DNA of 64,000 nt from Bugulina stolonifera (lineage: Eukaryota; Bryozoa; Gymnolaemata; Cheilostomatida; Bugulidae): NCBI GenBank assembly GCA_935421135.1, contig OW285189.1:22260298-22324297 (forward strand), in the 5' to 3' direction. The notes beneath the pieces are model-generated. The model was not told where the DNA came from. It saw only the letters and a program-made list of their open reading frames with translations, and made no database searches. Below are positions 40,201 through 50,100 of the stretch, one piece after another. The position numbers were made by a program, and so were the translations under genes. Each line of letters opens with the position of its first letter. Positions within the stretch are counted from its first letter, which is position 1.

Positions 40201-41389
40201 GATGATGATGTTGATGATGATGATGATGATGATGATGAGAAGACAGCCATCCATTTATTCCATTTATCTATTTCTACCCCTCCGAGCGAGGATGTCGCCG
40301 GCGAACCACCTCGCGAGGTCTACGGTTTGAAGCGCGAAAGAGCCACCGCCTTCACTTTCCCTCGCCGCTCGTCACGGGGACGGGCGATTTCCCTAGGGGA
40401 GGGTCCGGGGGAAACGAGGGTTAAGGCGCGAGTCTTTCATCGGAGGTCCGGGGGCGCTCGAACGGAGGAGCGCGCGAGTGCGGTGTCACCCCGACCAGTT
40501 CAGTCTCAACAGTCCCCGGCGAAGAAATCATCCGGAAGCACCACCACCACCACTCGGTAAGTTTCTTATAGTAGTATAGTCAGCGTCGTAAACTCTGCAC
40601 GGGCACTCCGCACGGGCGTACCCTATCATTACTCCAACCCGTATTTTTCTTCGCTTCACCGTACTATTACTCTCAAACGTATTGAAATTTAAAACAAATT
40701 CGTGTACCATTACCCTCGCTCACGTTTTTCATAGCCGGATATCATTACTCTAACCCGTATTTTCCTTCGCTTCACCCTACTCCAGCCGACGGTCCGCCCG
40801 CGAGGGCCGCGACGGGTCGTTGGGGCGGGAGAGCGGGGGAGGGGCGGGGGATGGGCGGGGGGAGGGCGGCGTGGGGCCACGGCTGGACTCGCGAACGAGA
40901 ACCGCCGCGAGGCGGAGGGCGAGGCGGAGGGGTTTGGGGTGGGGAGGGGTGGGGAGGGGCGGGGACGGGTGGAGGGAGGACGGGTGGGGTTCGCGGGGCG
41001 GGGGGGGCGCGCGCGTACGCGCGCGCCCCCTCGCCCGAGCCGTGGGACCGGGCGAGGGGTTTGCTCTTTAGACTGGGTTCTACGGAACAGCCGATGAGGT
41101 TTTTGAAACCCCACCCGCGATGGGGGGGAGTAGGTTCTAGGGCTTTGCACATAGAGTGAGGTTTAGGGGAGAGGAGGGGCGAGAGGACGGGTGGGGTGGT
41201 CGTCCGCCCGGGGAGTTTTTGGATCTAGGGCTAATACGACGCGGAAAGGGCCGGGTGTCTGTGTAGATCTGCACTGACTATACTACTTATACAATGCAAT
41301 GTAATATTACCTGCTCTTGCTGTAGAAAGGAAAACACACAGGGTGACACACCACAACCCCAGTCTGTATAGTGAAGGCCCATCAGCCAT
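25210..41389 (-). CDS. Secreted sushi (CCP) repeat and mucin-like protein, twelve exons
   Basis: Probably an extracellular adhesion, recognition or mucus protein. Exons on the minus strand, 5' to 3': 41311-41389, 33054-33217, 32635-32728, 32016-32182, 31595-31835, 30864-31004, 30475-30569, 29117-30279, 28764-28925, 25541-28599, 25283-25330 and 25210-25220. They sum to 5424 nt (1807 residues) with every phase matching. Exon 1 is a signal peptide (LWCVTLCVFLSTARA). Exons 2-6 encode an unrecognised Cys-rich region. From exon 7 about 16 sushi-like modules follow (C...Y.C..GY...C..G......C), rich in N-glycosylation sites; many lack the usual Trp. Exon 10 then runs into a Thr/Ser/Ala mucin tract. 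The last two tiny exons are inferred from phase and end NTGET. No membrane segment is visible, so the 3' end is the least certain part. Intron 1 contains the 7.9 kb palindromic element. Confidence 0.8.
25700..27215 (-). repeat. Mucin-coding 21-bp tandem repeat
   Basis: Within the large exon of the sushi/mucin gene a 21-bp unit encoding the heptad TTAATTS (variants with M, N, D, P or V) is repeated many times, with higher-order duplication of blocks containing the variant PTAATTS and SAATMTT units. Ser/Thr/Ala density fits heavy O-glycosylation. The regular period keeps other frames open too: the antisense frame reads valine/alanine-rich for over 500 codons. The copy number is probably polymorphic. 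Confidence 0.9.
33399..33404. repeat. Left target-site duplication of the palindromic element
   Basis: TATACA immediately before the first base of the inverted repeat. The same six bases follow the other end at 41288-41293. Confidence 0.85.
33405..34123. repeat. GC-rich left terminal module bounded by inverted 14-mers
   Basis: This 719-bp end module starts AGTAGTATAGTCAG and finishes with the exact inverse CTGACTATACTACT at 34110-34123, so it is itself framed by short inverted repeats. Its outer half is strongly C/G-biased, with C-runs, and holds a 28-bp perfect palindrome of alternating G and C centred on TA at 33675-33676. Its inner half has a direct repeat starting GGTGAAGCGAAG (33918 and 34033). 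The mirrored module is 40570-41287. Open frames here look compositional, not genuine. Confidence 0.85.
34436..34496. repeat. (TCA)n microsatellite in left arm
   Basis: A run of TCA trinucleotides at about 34453-34494 with one interruption. The mirrored (GAT)n run is at about 40198-40240 in the right arm. Confidence 0.9.
35011..35158 (-). pseudogene. Family-B DNA polymerase fragment, left-arm copy
   Basis: Preceded by a good acceptor (TTTCACAG), a 48-codon frame contains YVEMDTDSAYMALS, the PolB motif C with both catalytic aspartates (DTD). It then runs on to a stop after KRIATPS. The style matches the protein-primed PolB of Polintons. Only the C-motif exon remains; exonuclease and the other polymerase motifs are not found. 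The right-arm twin is at 39535-39682. It points outwards, so what remained of the polymerase C-terminus faces the element tip. Confidence 0.75.
35220..36480. repeat. AT-rich satellite array, left arm
   Basis: Complex tandem units of roughly 75-80 bp share GTGTGCATGTGTTAAGTCAGC, a CATTAAATAAACTTTTCAC segment and ATAGTAGCAATAGAATAAA, with an alternating longer unit containing TTTAAACACAATTGAATG. Coding potential is nil. The same array in the right arm (37735-39435) is about 490 bp longer. Confidence 0.85.
36790..37413. repeat. Central inverted array of 31-bp repeats
   Basis: Left of the centre a 31-bp unit containing CCCGATGC and GAATCCGAAGCCTC is repeated about ten times. Right of the centre the reverse complement is repeated similarly. 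The two halves meet at a hairpin with arms CCCCGATGTG / CACATCGGGG and a six-base loop at about 37089-37114. The heptamer CATCGGG recurs throughout. Because 31 is not a multiple of three, all frames stay open, producing long but meaningless frames. Confidence 0.92.
37735..39435. repeat. AT-rich satellite array, right arm
   Basis: Reverse-complement counterpart of 35220-36480, with extra units. The length difference shows that the arms have diverged by gain or loss of satellite units since the palindrome formed. Confidence 0.85.
39535..39682 (+). pseudogene. Family-B DNA polymerase fragment, right-arm copy
   Basis: Mirror twin of 35011-35158, preceded by an acceptor-like TTTCACAG, with the DTDS motif C and the same stop. 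A mild downstream frame (about 39682-39780) may once have continued the gene, but nothing else of a polymerase is recognisable. Confidence 0.75.
40570..41287. repeat. GC-rich right terminal module bounded by inverted 14-mers
   Basis: Mirror of 33405-34123. It begins with AGTAGTATAGTCAG at 40570-40583 and ends CTATACTACT. The alternating GC palindrome is centred at 41016-41017. It differs from the left copy by at most a base or two of run-length change, indicating recent origin or ongoing homogenisation. Confidence 0.85.
41288..41293. repeat. Right target-site duplication of the palindromic element
   Basis: TATACA, identical to 33399-33404. It lies 17 bp from the first coding exon of the sushi/mucin gene on its intron side. 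Confidence 0.85.
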
Positions 41390-44127
41390 ACTTCACAAGG
41401 GCACAGCAAACTTCTGAAAGGTTTTTCAAATCCACAATCCAATCCTATGGCAATATAAAGCTATCATACTCATGTATAATTTGCAGGAGAATGACCAAAC
41501 CTACGTTTAGACCCAAACATAGAGGATGCATATTTTGTCCACTGTAATAGTAGTCTGTACTATCGGGTGCAGCACAGAAATCTAGACAGTCTTAGAACTC
41601 TAGCTATGATTGTGCTCTAAGACCAAGTGAAATTTTAAAGTGAAAATACTACTCGGTGCATATATACATGTAAATCGGTATTTACTATAATAACAGTAAA
41701 CTGCATACAATTTTATAATGCAATAATGAAACAAGTGAATTATACTTACATGATATTATACGCATTTTCATGTACATGATTGTACATGTATATTAATTTT
41801 ATAACTGTAAAATACTAATACAAACTTACCAACTAACAATTAGGTAGATTTGCCTAGCATTATACTGTGTTTATACTTTGGTGGTGCTGTATACTCCTAT
41901 TGTCAACCACCTAAGCCAAACTCCTTTGACCGAGAGATACATGTATGTAATACCTTTCCAGCTATCTGATAGCAGCTAGATTATCCTTCTTGTATCCCAG
42001 ATTTTTGTGTTGAATACTTGAAACAAAAATAGCTGATATATAGCCACTTAATCTAATATGTACATGTACAATGCAGGCATGCAGTTACTCTCTAGTTTTG
42101 CATTTTACAATGTAGTTCCTAGGCTATAATATTGTGCTGATCTCCAACTTAAGCAATTTATGCACAATATTGTGTCTTCAACTTTTTTTATGTTACATGC
42201 ACATTGTTAGACTACTGGAAAAATCGTAATAGGAGTATTTGGAATGAATATGATGTAGAAACCTTTATACTCATACAGCTGCCAAATATGCTCATATGAT
42301 TTTAAAGGTAACCCTAGCTGCATAATTATTTATATTACACGTGTACATGGTGTTTACCAATATACTTTGAGAGTGAAATTTGTGTTTGCTATAGCCTGCT
42401 GCATGGCTGTATTGCATGATGTAATGTGTCATCTCTTTCACTCAGACACTCTTTGCTATGTATATTTATAAAGTGATCGAGACAATCTCTATAGTTGTAT
42501 GACTTGCTTTTTGTGTGCGTATATATAAATACATAAATTAGAGTGCATCCTTTTTAGTAATTTTGTATAGTCAGTTGCTTATAATTGTTCTTTGATGTAA
42601 CACCGAGGGGTGAATTGTTCTATATCCAGTAATTTAGCATCATGGAATGGCCTACACTGCAATCCCGCCCTAATGCATGTTTTGTTCTAGTCATCTCTTC
42701 CAATGAACTTGAAGTTTTTCTGATTAATTTAAATGAGTGAACTACTCTTATTGAGCAAATGGGCCATCGGCCCCTCTGGTGCTGGACCGGAGGTTGTTCT
42801 CATATAAAAGGAGCAGTTCTTCAGACTATCCTACTTCCTATGAGTTTTTTTAGCTTAGCTTAGCTTAACTTTCTGCTGGAACTAAAGCCCGAAGCATCAA
42901 GAGTTTTAGCTAGGGGTACACACTCAGATCTAACACTTATAAGTCGTGCCTATACTTGGTATATACATGCAGGTAATAAAGCACAGTTGAATTTGTTGGT
43001 GAATGATACCATGAGGATAGGTTAGATATAGCGGTGCTAGGCTGCTTCTCAGACTTTATATAACTCACTATTTTACTGCATTTAAACCGCTGTAACTGTA
43101 ATACAGGCTAATAAAATATACATGTGCTGTACAATGTACATGATGTACATGTACTGTATTACAGCAACAGGGTGTAACGTTTGGTAGCAGTTGTTTTCTC
43201 CTGCTTATGTATTGGTTACAATATTTTCGACAAACGCCGATTAAAGCACGTGATATAGAGATTATTCTCCGATTGTATGTGAAAGGACAATGATCAAATC
43301 TGTGCTCTTTTACTTGACTCGCTAAGCACCCCCATCAGACAGAATAATTTTCCTTTTGAAAGCTATGTACTCGTATGTAATCGAGTATCATTTTGGTTCA
43401 TGGTCGAAAAAAGCAAAATGATACAAAAATTTTGCAAATTTCCAATTTTGGGAAAAAACATAGAAACGATTGTGGAGCAAATATCTATCCACTACCTTCG
43501 TACTAGACACAAGAATTATATAACTCATTAACTGCACTTATCAATTGCCATCAGATCAGCCGCGTCAGCCCATTGATTTAATCGATCATCAATCACAATC
43601 AGTGATTGTGATTGGTGATTGGTAATATTAATGACAGTGATAATTGGTAATCAATGATGATGGTGTAATGATTGACTTACATCTGTGAGCAAAGCCCAGA
43701 TAAATAATGGAGACCACAGCTGTGTACCATATATAGGAATATAGCTGTGTGGCATGCAAGCATGATTTTGCTAAATTTTAGTCATAGTCATAGTAACTTA
43801 TGATAGTAATAGTTATTAAATTATTATTATTTATGAAATTAAAAATAATAACATAATTATCATAGCAACTGACAAAATACTTTTTAAAGTAGAGTAATCT
43901 TCTATTTACTGAGAGTCGAGGGCAATAATCTTTAGTCCTATTGTTTTGTCACTGATTTTAGTGAACGCTTATTAAGTGGCATAGGGGTCCATAATATTAA
44001 AAGATCCAATGAAATGGGCCTTGTTACTTTCACTATATTGCCCAGTCTCGTTTTGAACATAGGCTAGAAAGCTTCATGTTTTGCTTTCACCACATCATTG
44101 TATTGTGTCTGTTTTAGATTTTGCAGG
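41390..44127. other. Head-to-head intergenic region
   Basis: Separates the start codons of the minus-strand sushi/mucin gene and the plus-strand Tudor gene, so both promoters should lie here. AT-rich with several ACATGTACA-type words (near 41770, 42058 and 43118-43152). A short mirror AATCACAATC / GATTGTGATT sits near 43590-43612. No gene recognised. Confidence 0.4.
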
Positions 44128-47100
44128 ATGACTGCTTCTGTCAAAGACATCAGGTACCATACTCCTCCTGACACATCGCCCTCAGATCAACGGCAGCGGT
44201 TAGTTTCAGTTCATGATCTGGAGGCTGCGAGAGCAGCAACATAGTGATGCTGTGTTGAAGTGTAGCCTATATGATCGAGGATGACCTTTCTTATAACAGT
44301 TCATACAGTTGTATATGGCAACATGCAAGTACATCGAGATTTATGTAATACTTTCCAGGTTTATGGCATTTAATGAGACGTCTTTGTTTGTAAAATGCCT
44401 TCCAAAGTCGATGAAAGAGGATGATCTTAGACATTTATTCTCTCCTCATGGACCTATCCGTAAAATAAAACTGGATGTTAATGATAACTTTCCTACTAAT
44501 CGCGCGTAAGTACATGTATATCGATCAGGCTGAGATAGGCCTACAAGTTTTTTGTTTACCTATAAATCGGATATCCCAATTCATAGCTGATGTAGGATTA
44601 TGCAACAAACCCAAGTGATCTTTTGAGTTCTAGCTAGCAAGCCACAAAGTGTTCACTATTCGCAAAAGATTGTTGTTGTGAACATTATTGTTATTAAGCT
44701 GCGTTTGCACTACACCAACTCCTACACCAACTCCTACACCAACTCCTACACCAGCTCCTACACCAGCTCCTACACCAGCTTCTGCACCAACTCCTACACC
44801 AACTCCTACACCGGCTCCTACACCGGCTCCTACACCGGCTCCTACACCGGCTCCTACACCAGCTCCTACACCAGCTCCTACACCAACTCCTACACCAACT
44901 CCTACACCGACTCCTACACCGACTCCTACACCGACTCCTACACCAACTCCTACACCAACTTCTACACCAACTCCTACACCAACTTCTACACCAACTCCTA
45001 CACCAAATTGTTCTTTTACACCTGCAATTGGTGTGCAATATTGTTATAGGGTAATACAGATGGAATCCAAGGAAGCTTGTGATTCGGCCATTAAAGCATT
45101 GAATCGATGGCAGGATGGTCAAGGAAGTATAATCTATGTAGCATATCATGTTCCTTACCATTTGAGGCACTCTGATGACCCTTACAAGAAATCAAACAAG
45201 TGAGTATATTGTATTTATACTGTCTTTACCTATCTGTGATTGTCATGGTTGTATACTGCAAAATAAAGTACATGTATTATAAACTGGCCAGTGAAACAGA
45301 ATTTTGTAACTTGGGTTAATTGAATATATTATTTAGAATAATAATGACTTTGTATCATTTTTGATGTGATAATAATGTTGTTGTATTAACAGTGCACAGC
45401 GCAGTCCACAGTTTGGTGGTATCGGACGGGGCAATGCTTTACTAACTGCTGTTGGTACATCGACCCCTGGCAATCCATACCAATACACAAACGCTGTCGG
45501 TAGTTCTCCTAGTGGCAATACATACCAATACAGGTGCAGTGCAAAGCTTTTACATATTAACTTCTATAATGTTACTTCGATTTAATTTACATGGTCAATT
45601 CCTGTGAATGCTTTGGGATGTACGGTTCTGAGGTCAGGTTTTAGTTTATCGCCATGGTTACGATGACAACAGCATGACCTGTAGGTTTGCTATTTCTAGT
45701 GACCAGTACAGCACACCAAATCACTACCAAAGGTCGCCCAGAAGGCGTGGTGGTATGCGAGGGAGTACACGTGGCAATTACCAAGAACCCTTCGGTGAAC
45801 ACAGAGGGAGTTTTAGAGGAGGGTATCGTGGAAGGGGTCGAGGATACTCTGATAGGTCGCGCTTTCCTCCAAGATCAAACTATCAAAATGGTGAAGGTAG
45901 GCTGCAGATCCTTAGCAAATAAAGACTGTGTAGATATTCATGTAATTATTGTGTTGCTTTTGCATAATGCCAGCTAATAATGCATTTCTATGCTGGTGCA
46001 CTGTACGCAAGTACTTGTACAATGTATATGCTGGTACACTAAACGCAGGTACTTTTATATGCTGGTGCACTGTACACAGGTACTTGCATATGCTGGTGCA
46101 CTGTACGCAGGTACTTGTACAATGTACATGCTGGTGCACTGTACGCAGGTACTTGTACATGCTGGTGCACTGTACACAGGTACTTGTATATGCTGGTGCA
46201 CTGTACACAGGTACTTGTATATGCTGGTGCACTGTACACAGGTACTTGTACATGCTGGTGCACTGTACGCAGGTACTTGTATATGCTGGTGCACTGTACA
46301 CAGGTACTTGTATATGCTGGTGCACTGTACGCAGGTACTTGTACATGCTGGTGCACTGTACACAGGTACTTGTACATGCTGGTGCACTGTACACAGGTAC
46401 TTGTATATGCTGGTGCACTGTACGCAGGTACTTGTACATGCTGGTGCACTGTACACAGGTACTTGTACATGCTGGTGCACTGTACACAGGTACTTGTATA
46501 TGCTGGTGCACTGTACACAGGTACTTGTATATGCTGGTGCACTGTACACAGGTACTTGTACAATGTACATGCTGGTGCACTGTACGCAGGTACTTGTATA
46601 TGCTGGTGCACTGTACACAGGTACTTGTATATGCTGGTGCACTGTACACAGGTACTTGCATATGCTGGTGCACATACACACTAACACTAGATTATGGCTC
46701 TCAGTATTACTGTCCGTACGTGTACTGTACTTTGCTATCTACACGCGATTTGTCTAAAGGTTTCTACTATGTCTCCGATGATTGGAATGATTTCACTCCC
46801 TGAGTAGCTGTAGCTTCTGGTGTTACATCTGAACCTATGATTTGTGTATGAGCTTACCATGTATGTTACAGAAATGCACCCTAGTCAACCCCCACCACTA
46901 CAGACTGTGCTCCAGTGTTCGCAGTGTTTAAAGAATTCCAACTTCAGGTGCTCATCTTGTAGAGTTGCTCCTTACTGCTCAAGGGAATGTCAAGTGAAAC
47001 ACTGGAGTACTTCACACAAAACTGAATGCAGTCATATGTGCGTAGTAAATGAGGCTGTTCATCATTTTTAAATACTCTCAAAATGTAATGCACATTTCGC

Positions 47101-50100
47101 TTGGTGATGAAAATACATGACTGTTTGTGTTTGTTGAGCTCGCATATGACATGTCATACCAGTGTGGCCATGTGTTACTTAGCCGATTTGTGTCATTACT
47201 GTGCAACTTTTTTTGTCTTATCCAGGAAGGAGCAGGGTGACATGGCAGTCGGTAGTAGTGCTACCACATTCACAGGAAAAGCAGTTGTTACTAGTGAGAG
47301 TACACATAAATCCTTGTCCAACACAAGTAATAGGGACTCAGACAATGAGTCCATCTGCAGTTCTTTGGGTGAAGAACCTGGGCTACCTCTCAATACGCCA
47401 GTGAAGGTATGTACATGCATCTATGCATGGGTTAGACATAACTGGTACATGTATGTCGATAGACTGCTAGTGCATATTATGCTGTAGATAGACACTCTAG
47501 CACTTACCCATGGGATATACCTACGACTGTAAGGGGTACCCATGTATGTCGTAAGGGATCTCCCTATACCTGTGAGGGATACCCATATGGGTCGTAAGTT
47601 GGTGATTTCTTTTGGGAATGATAACTAGTTTATATTTGTCTATGTCATGCATGGGGGCGTAGAAATTCAGTAACCTATAGAAATACTAGCACATGTGACA
47701 TGGGTACACCTACCTAAAGCAGGATAATACTAATATACTAGACTGTCCCATCTATACATGGTAGGCACAGGTTAGTTAACTAATGTGGTACTTACTGTGT
47801 TTAGGTGAAGCTAACAGACTTTATGTCTCCCTCCCAGTTTTTTGTGCAGATGTCTGAAGATGCCAGTGTAGCAGGGAGATTACCCAGGGTATGTTTTACT
47901 ATTTTGTATAGATTCAACAGACGTACATGTACATATCATGTAATGATATTGTGTACAGCTGATAGTTTATAGCTTACTGTGAGTATAGGTACATGAAAAG
48001 GTTATTATACATGTAAATGCCCACTATATTCTAGAATATAATATCTCTCATGAATGGTTAGAACTAGTAAAGATATTCAAATAACGATTATAATACATGT
48101 GTGTAGTAGTGGAGAAGCTTGGGGCGATCAAGTGGTGGGTTACTCCACAATAAATAGCAAAGGCAACTTCTCCTGCATTAGTTTTAGAACTGATGCTGTC
48201 TCAAATTTATCTGCTTCATCACCTATAATTAACAGGGAAGGGAGTTCACCATGAGACTCATTAACACTACATGTACCCTTGTGTAGTTTGTACCTTGTGT
48301 ACTGAACAGGTGTGGGAATGTACTCTGTGCGACATTACGCTACCCAATGGAGAGAGCAGGTGGAGTGAAAAGGTGCTAGATGTATGCTGTGCCAGTGGTC
48401 TGGCTCTCGGAGGCCTTTGCACTGTTACATGTTTGAAACGTAAAGGAGGTGTCTACCACACTAAACTAGTCCTCAGAAGTAAGAAAGCTACTTGATAATA
48501 TGTAGTTAGTACAATCATGTAAAATGATATTTGTGTGACAGATCATCTGGTTACATAACCAACTGGTTACATAATCAACTGGTTACATAATCAATTGTTA
48601 CATTCTCCCAACCTACCTAGTACCTACATGTAGGCTGGTCTAACTACTATTCAGACTGTTTATTTTTTAGGAGAGCTACAGTGTATATGCTCAAGTTTTA
48701 GTACTTCAACAATAATAACAATAGTAGTATCTGTACTACACTGAAAATATCAGTATAAATACATTCTTCTGTTGGGTTTATCAACATGGTGTTGTGCTAG
48801 AATAGTCAGCTTTTGTAAAGCTGATATAAGCACAGCATATTTGTATGTGTATGATACTAGTTTGTATAACTTGTGTATAATATATCATTGTAGATGGTGC
48901 TGTATTATCTGAACAACTGTCAGAAGCTGGTCTAGCCACCCTAGTCAGTCCACCAAAGTAAGGATGTTTATATACCTAGTACACACTACTAAGTGTTCCC
49001 TAGACACAGTAGTTAATAGACATTAGTGTCAAATAAACAACACAATATGACCACACGGATTTGGTACTGATAGTAACACTAGAACTATTGCATCTGTTAT
49101 ACAAAATTACTATAGGTTAGTTTTTGCTTCCAAGTTTAGCTAGACCTATCTCTATTAAACAAAAATATATTATATATTATTTATATCAGTTGTATGTTTT
49201 ATCTGCAGTGTTCTAGAAGTTCGTAGGAAGTAAGTTCTACACTCTAATTATTTTCTATCCACATGTGTTACATATTCATATGAACTTACCTCTTCATTCT
49301 GTTCTGTTTGTTGACCTTTCTCAACTATCCTAGCATGAGGTAATACAGTGTATTACATGTTTAGTGATAATGTGAAGTGTGACTCTTGTCTCTGTTCTAG
49401 GTATAAGGTGAAGGGTAGCTTACACACAAAGTTGGAAGTTGGTCAAAACATTGAAGTAGTGATAGACGAGTCCTCCATTCATTCTATCTCAGACTTTTAT
49501 GCCCAGGTAAACGTACTGCTATGGAGCCCTCATAACGTCAGTATTTTACCTTCCGGGAGTGGAGAGACTACCTTTATGCAGAGCTGTATCAACTAACCTT
49601 TGTTATGATGTCACAACCTTGGGGTTTGACAAGTCATAGAGCCTGGTAGCACTGAGCTGAGCTTATTTTATAAAGCTGCATGTTCTTCAATTGGATTTGT
49701 TGTGAAACTCTGAACTAGTATCAGCATGCCCCAGGCCTATGATATAATATAGCTCTAAAGTATGATAGCATGCTGTATGTGTGTATCTGATACTGTTGAT
49801 GATTAGATTGGAGGGGAGTCAGTACTCGAGGAGCTGAACCAATTCAGAGAGATGGAGCCAAGGCTGAACAGCTATGGTGGACATGTTGCTAACCAACCAC
49901 CTCCTGGATACAAGTAAGTTATATATTACCAACTTGTGGATAGATAGATGTATATGAATAGCAAGCACTTGCAAGTGTAACTACTACAGCATATAATAAT
50001 AAGGGTGTGCATGCATACAGTTTACATCTGCCAAGTTGTCCTATCACTCTGTGGTCTTTTACTTCCTGTTTATTCCTGTGTGTTATTGGGCAATTATCAT

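Larger units (their letters stand above)
33405..41287. mobile_element. 7.9-kb palindromic Polinton-derived fold-back element
   Basis: The whole element is one inverted repeat centred at about 37101. Left and right arms match as reverse complements from their tips (AGTAGTATAG...CTATACTACT) through single-copy, GC-rich, satellite and array segments. Pairs of coordinates sum to 74693 in the outer part and 74203 in the inner part, so the right arm is about 490 bp longer because its AT-rich satellite has more units. It begins 5'-AG and is bounded by a 6-bp duplication TATACA. Each arm contains a family-B DNA polymerase fragment. Polinton/Maverick elements are known for 6-bp duplications, terminal inverted repeats beginning AG and a protein-primed PolB gene near one end. 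Integrase, ATPase, protease and capsid genes are absent, so it is non-autonomous. It sits in intron 1 of the sushi/mucin gene. Confidence 0.85.

Noticed and set aside
33405..41287. Assembly artefact (false inverted duplication) as explanation of the palindrome
   Set aside because: A 6-bp target duplication lies exactly at the ends and host exons flank it on both sides in order. An artefact would mirror the flanks too. Long-read confirmation is still desirable.
44688..45203. Open frame of Pro-Thr repeats leading into the RRM exon
   Set aside because: It is a 12-bp minisatellite inside an intron. The RRM frame joins cleanly from 44505 to 45050, and the repeat would split the RRM fold.
45985..46675. 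CRISPR-like array
   Set aside because: Repeats abut directly with no unique spacers, no cas genes, and the context is an animal intron.
45912..46803. Several 190-284 codon frames on both strands
   Set aside because: All are produced by the 31-bp minisatellite whose period keeps every frame open. No splice or homology support.
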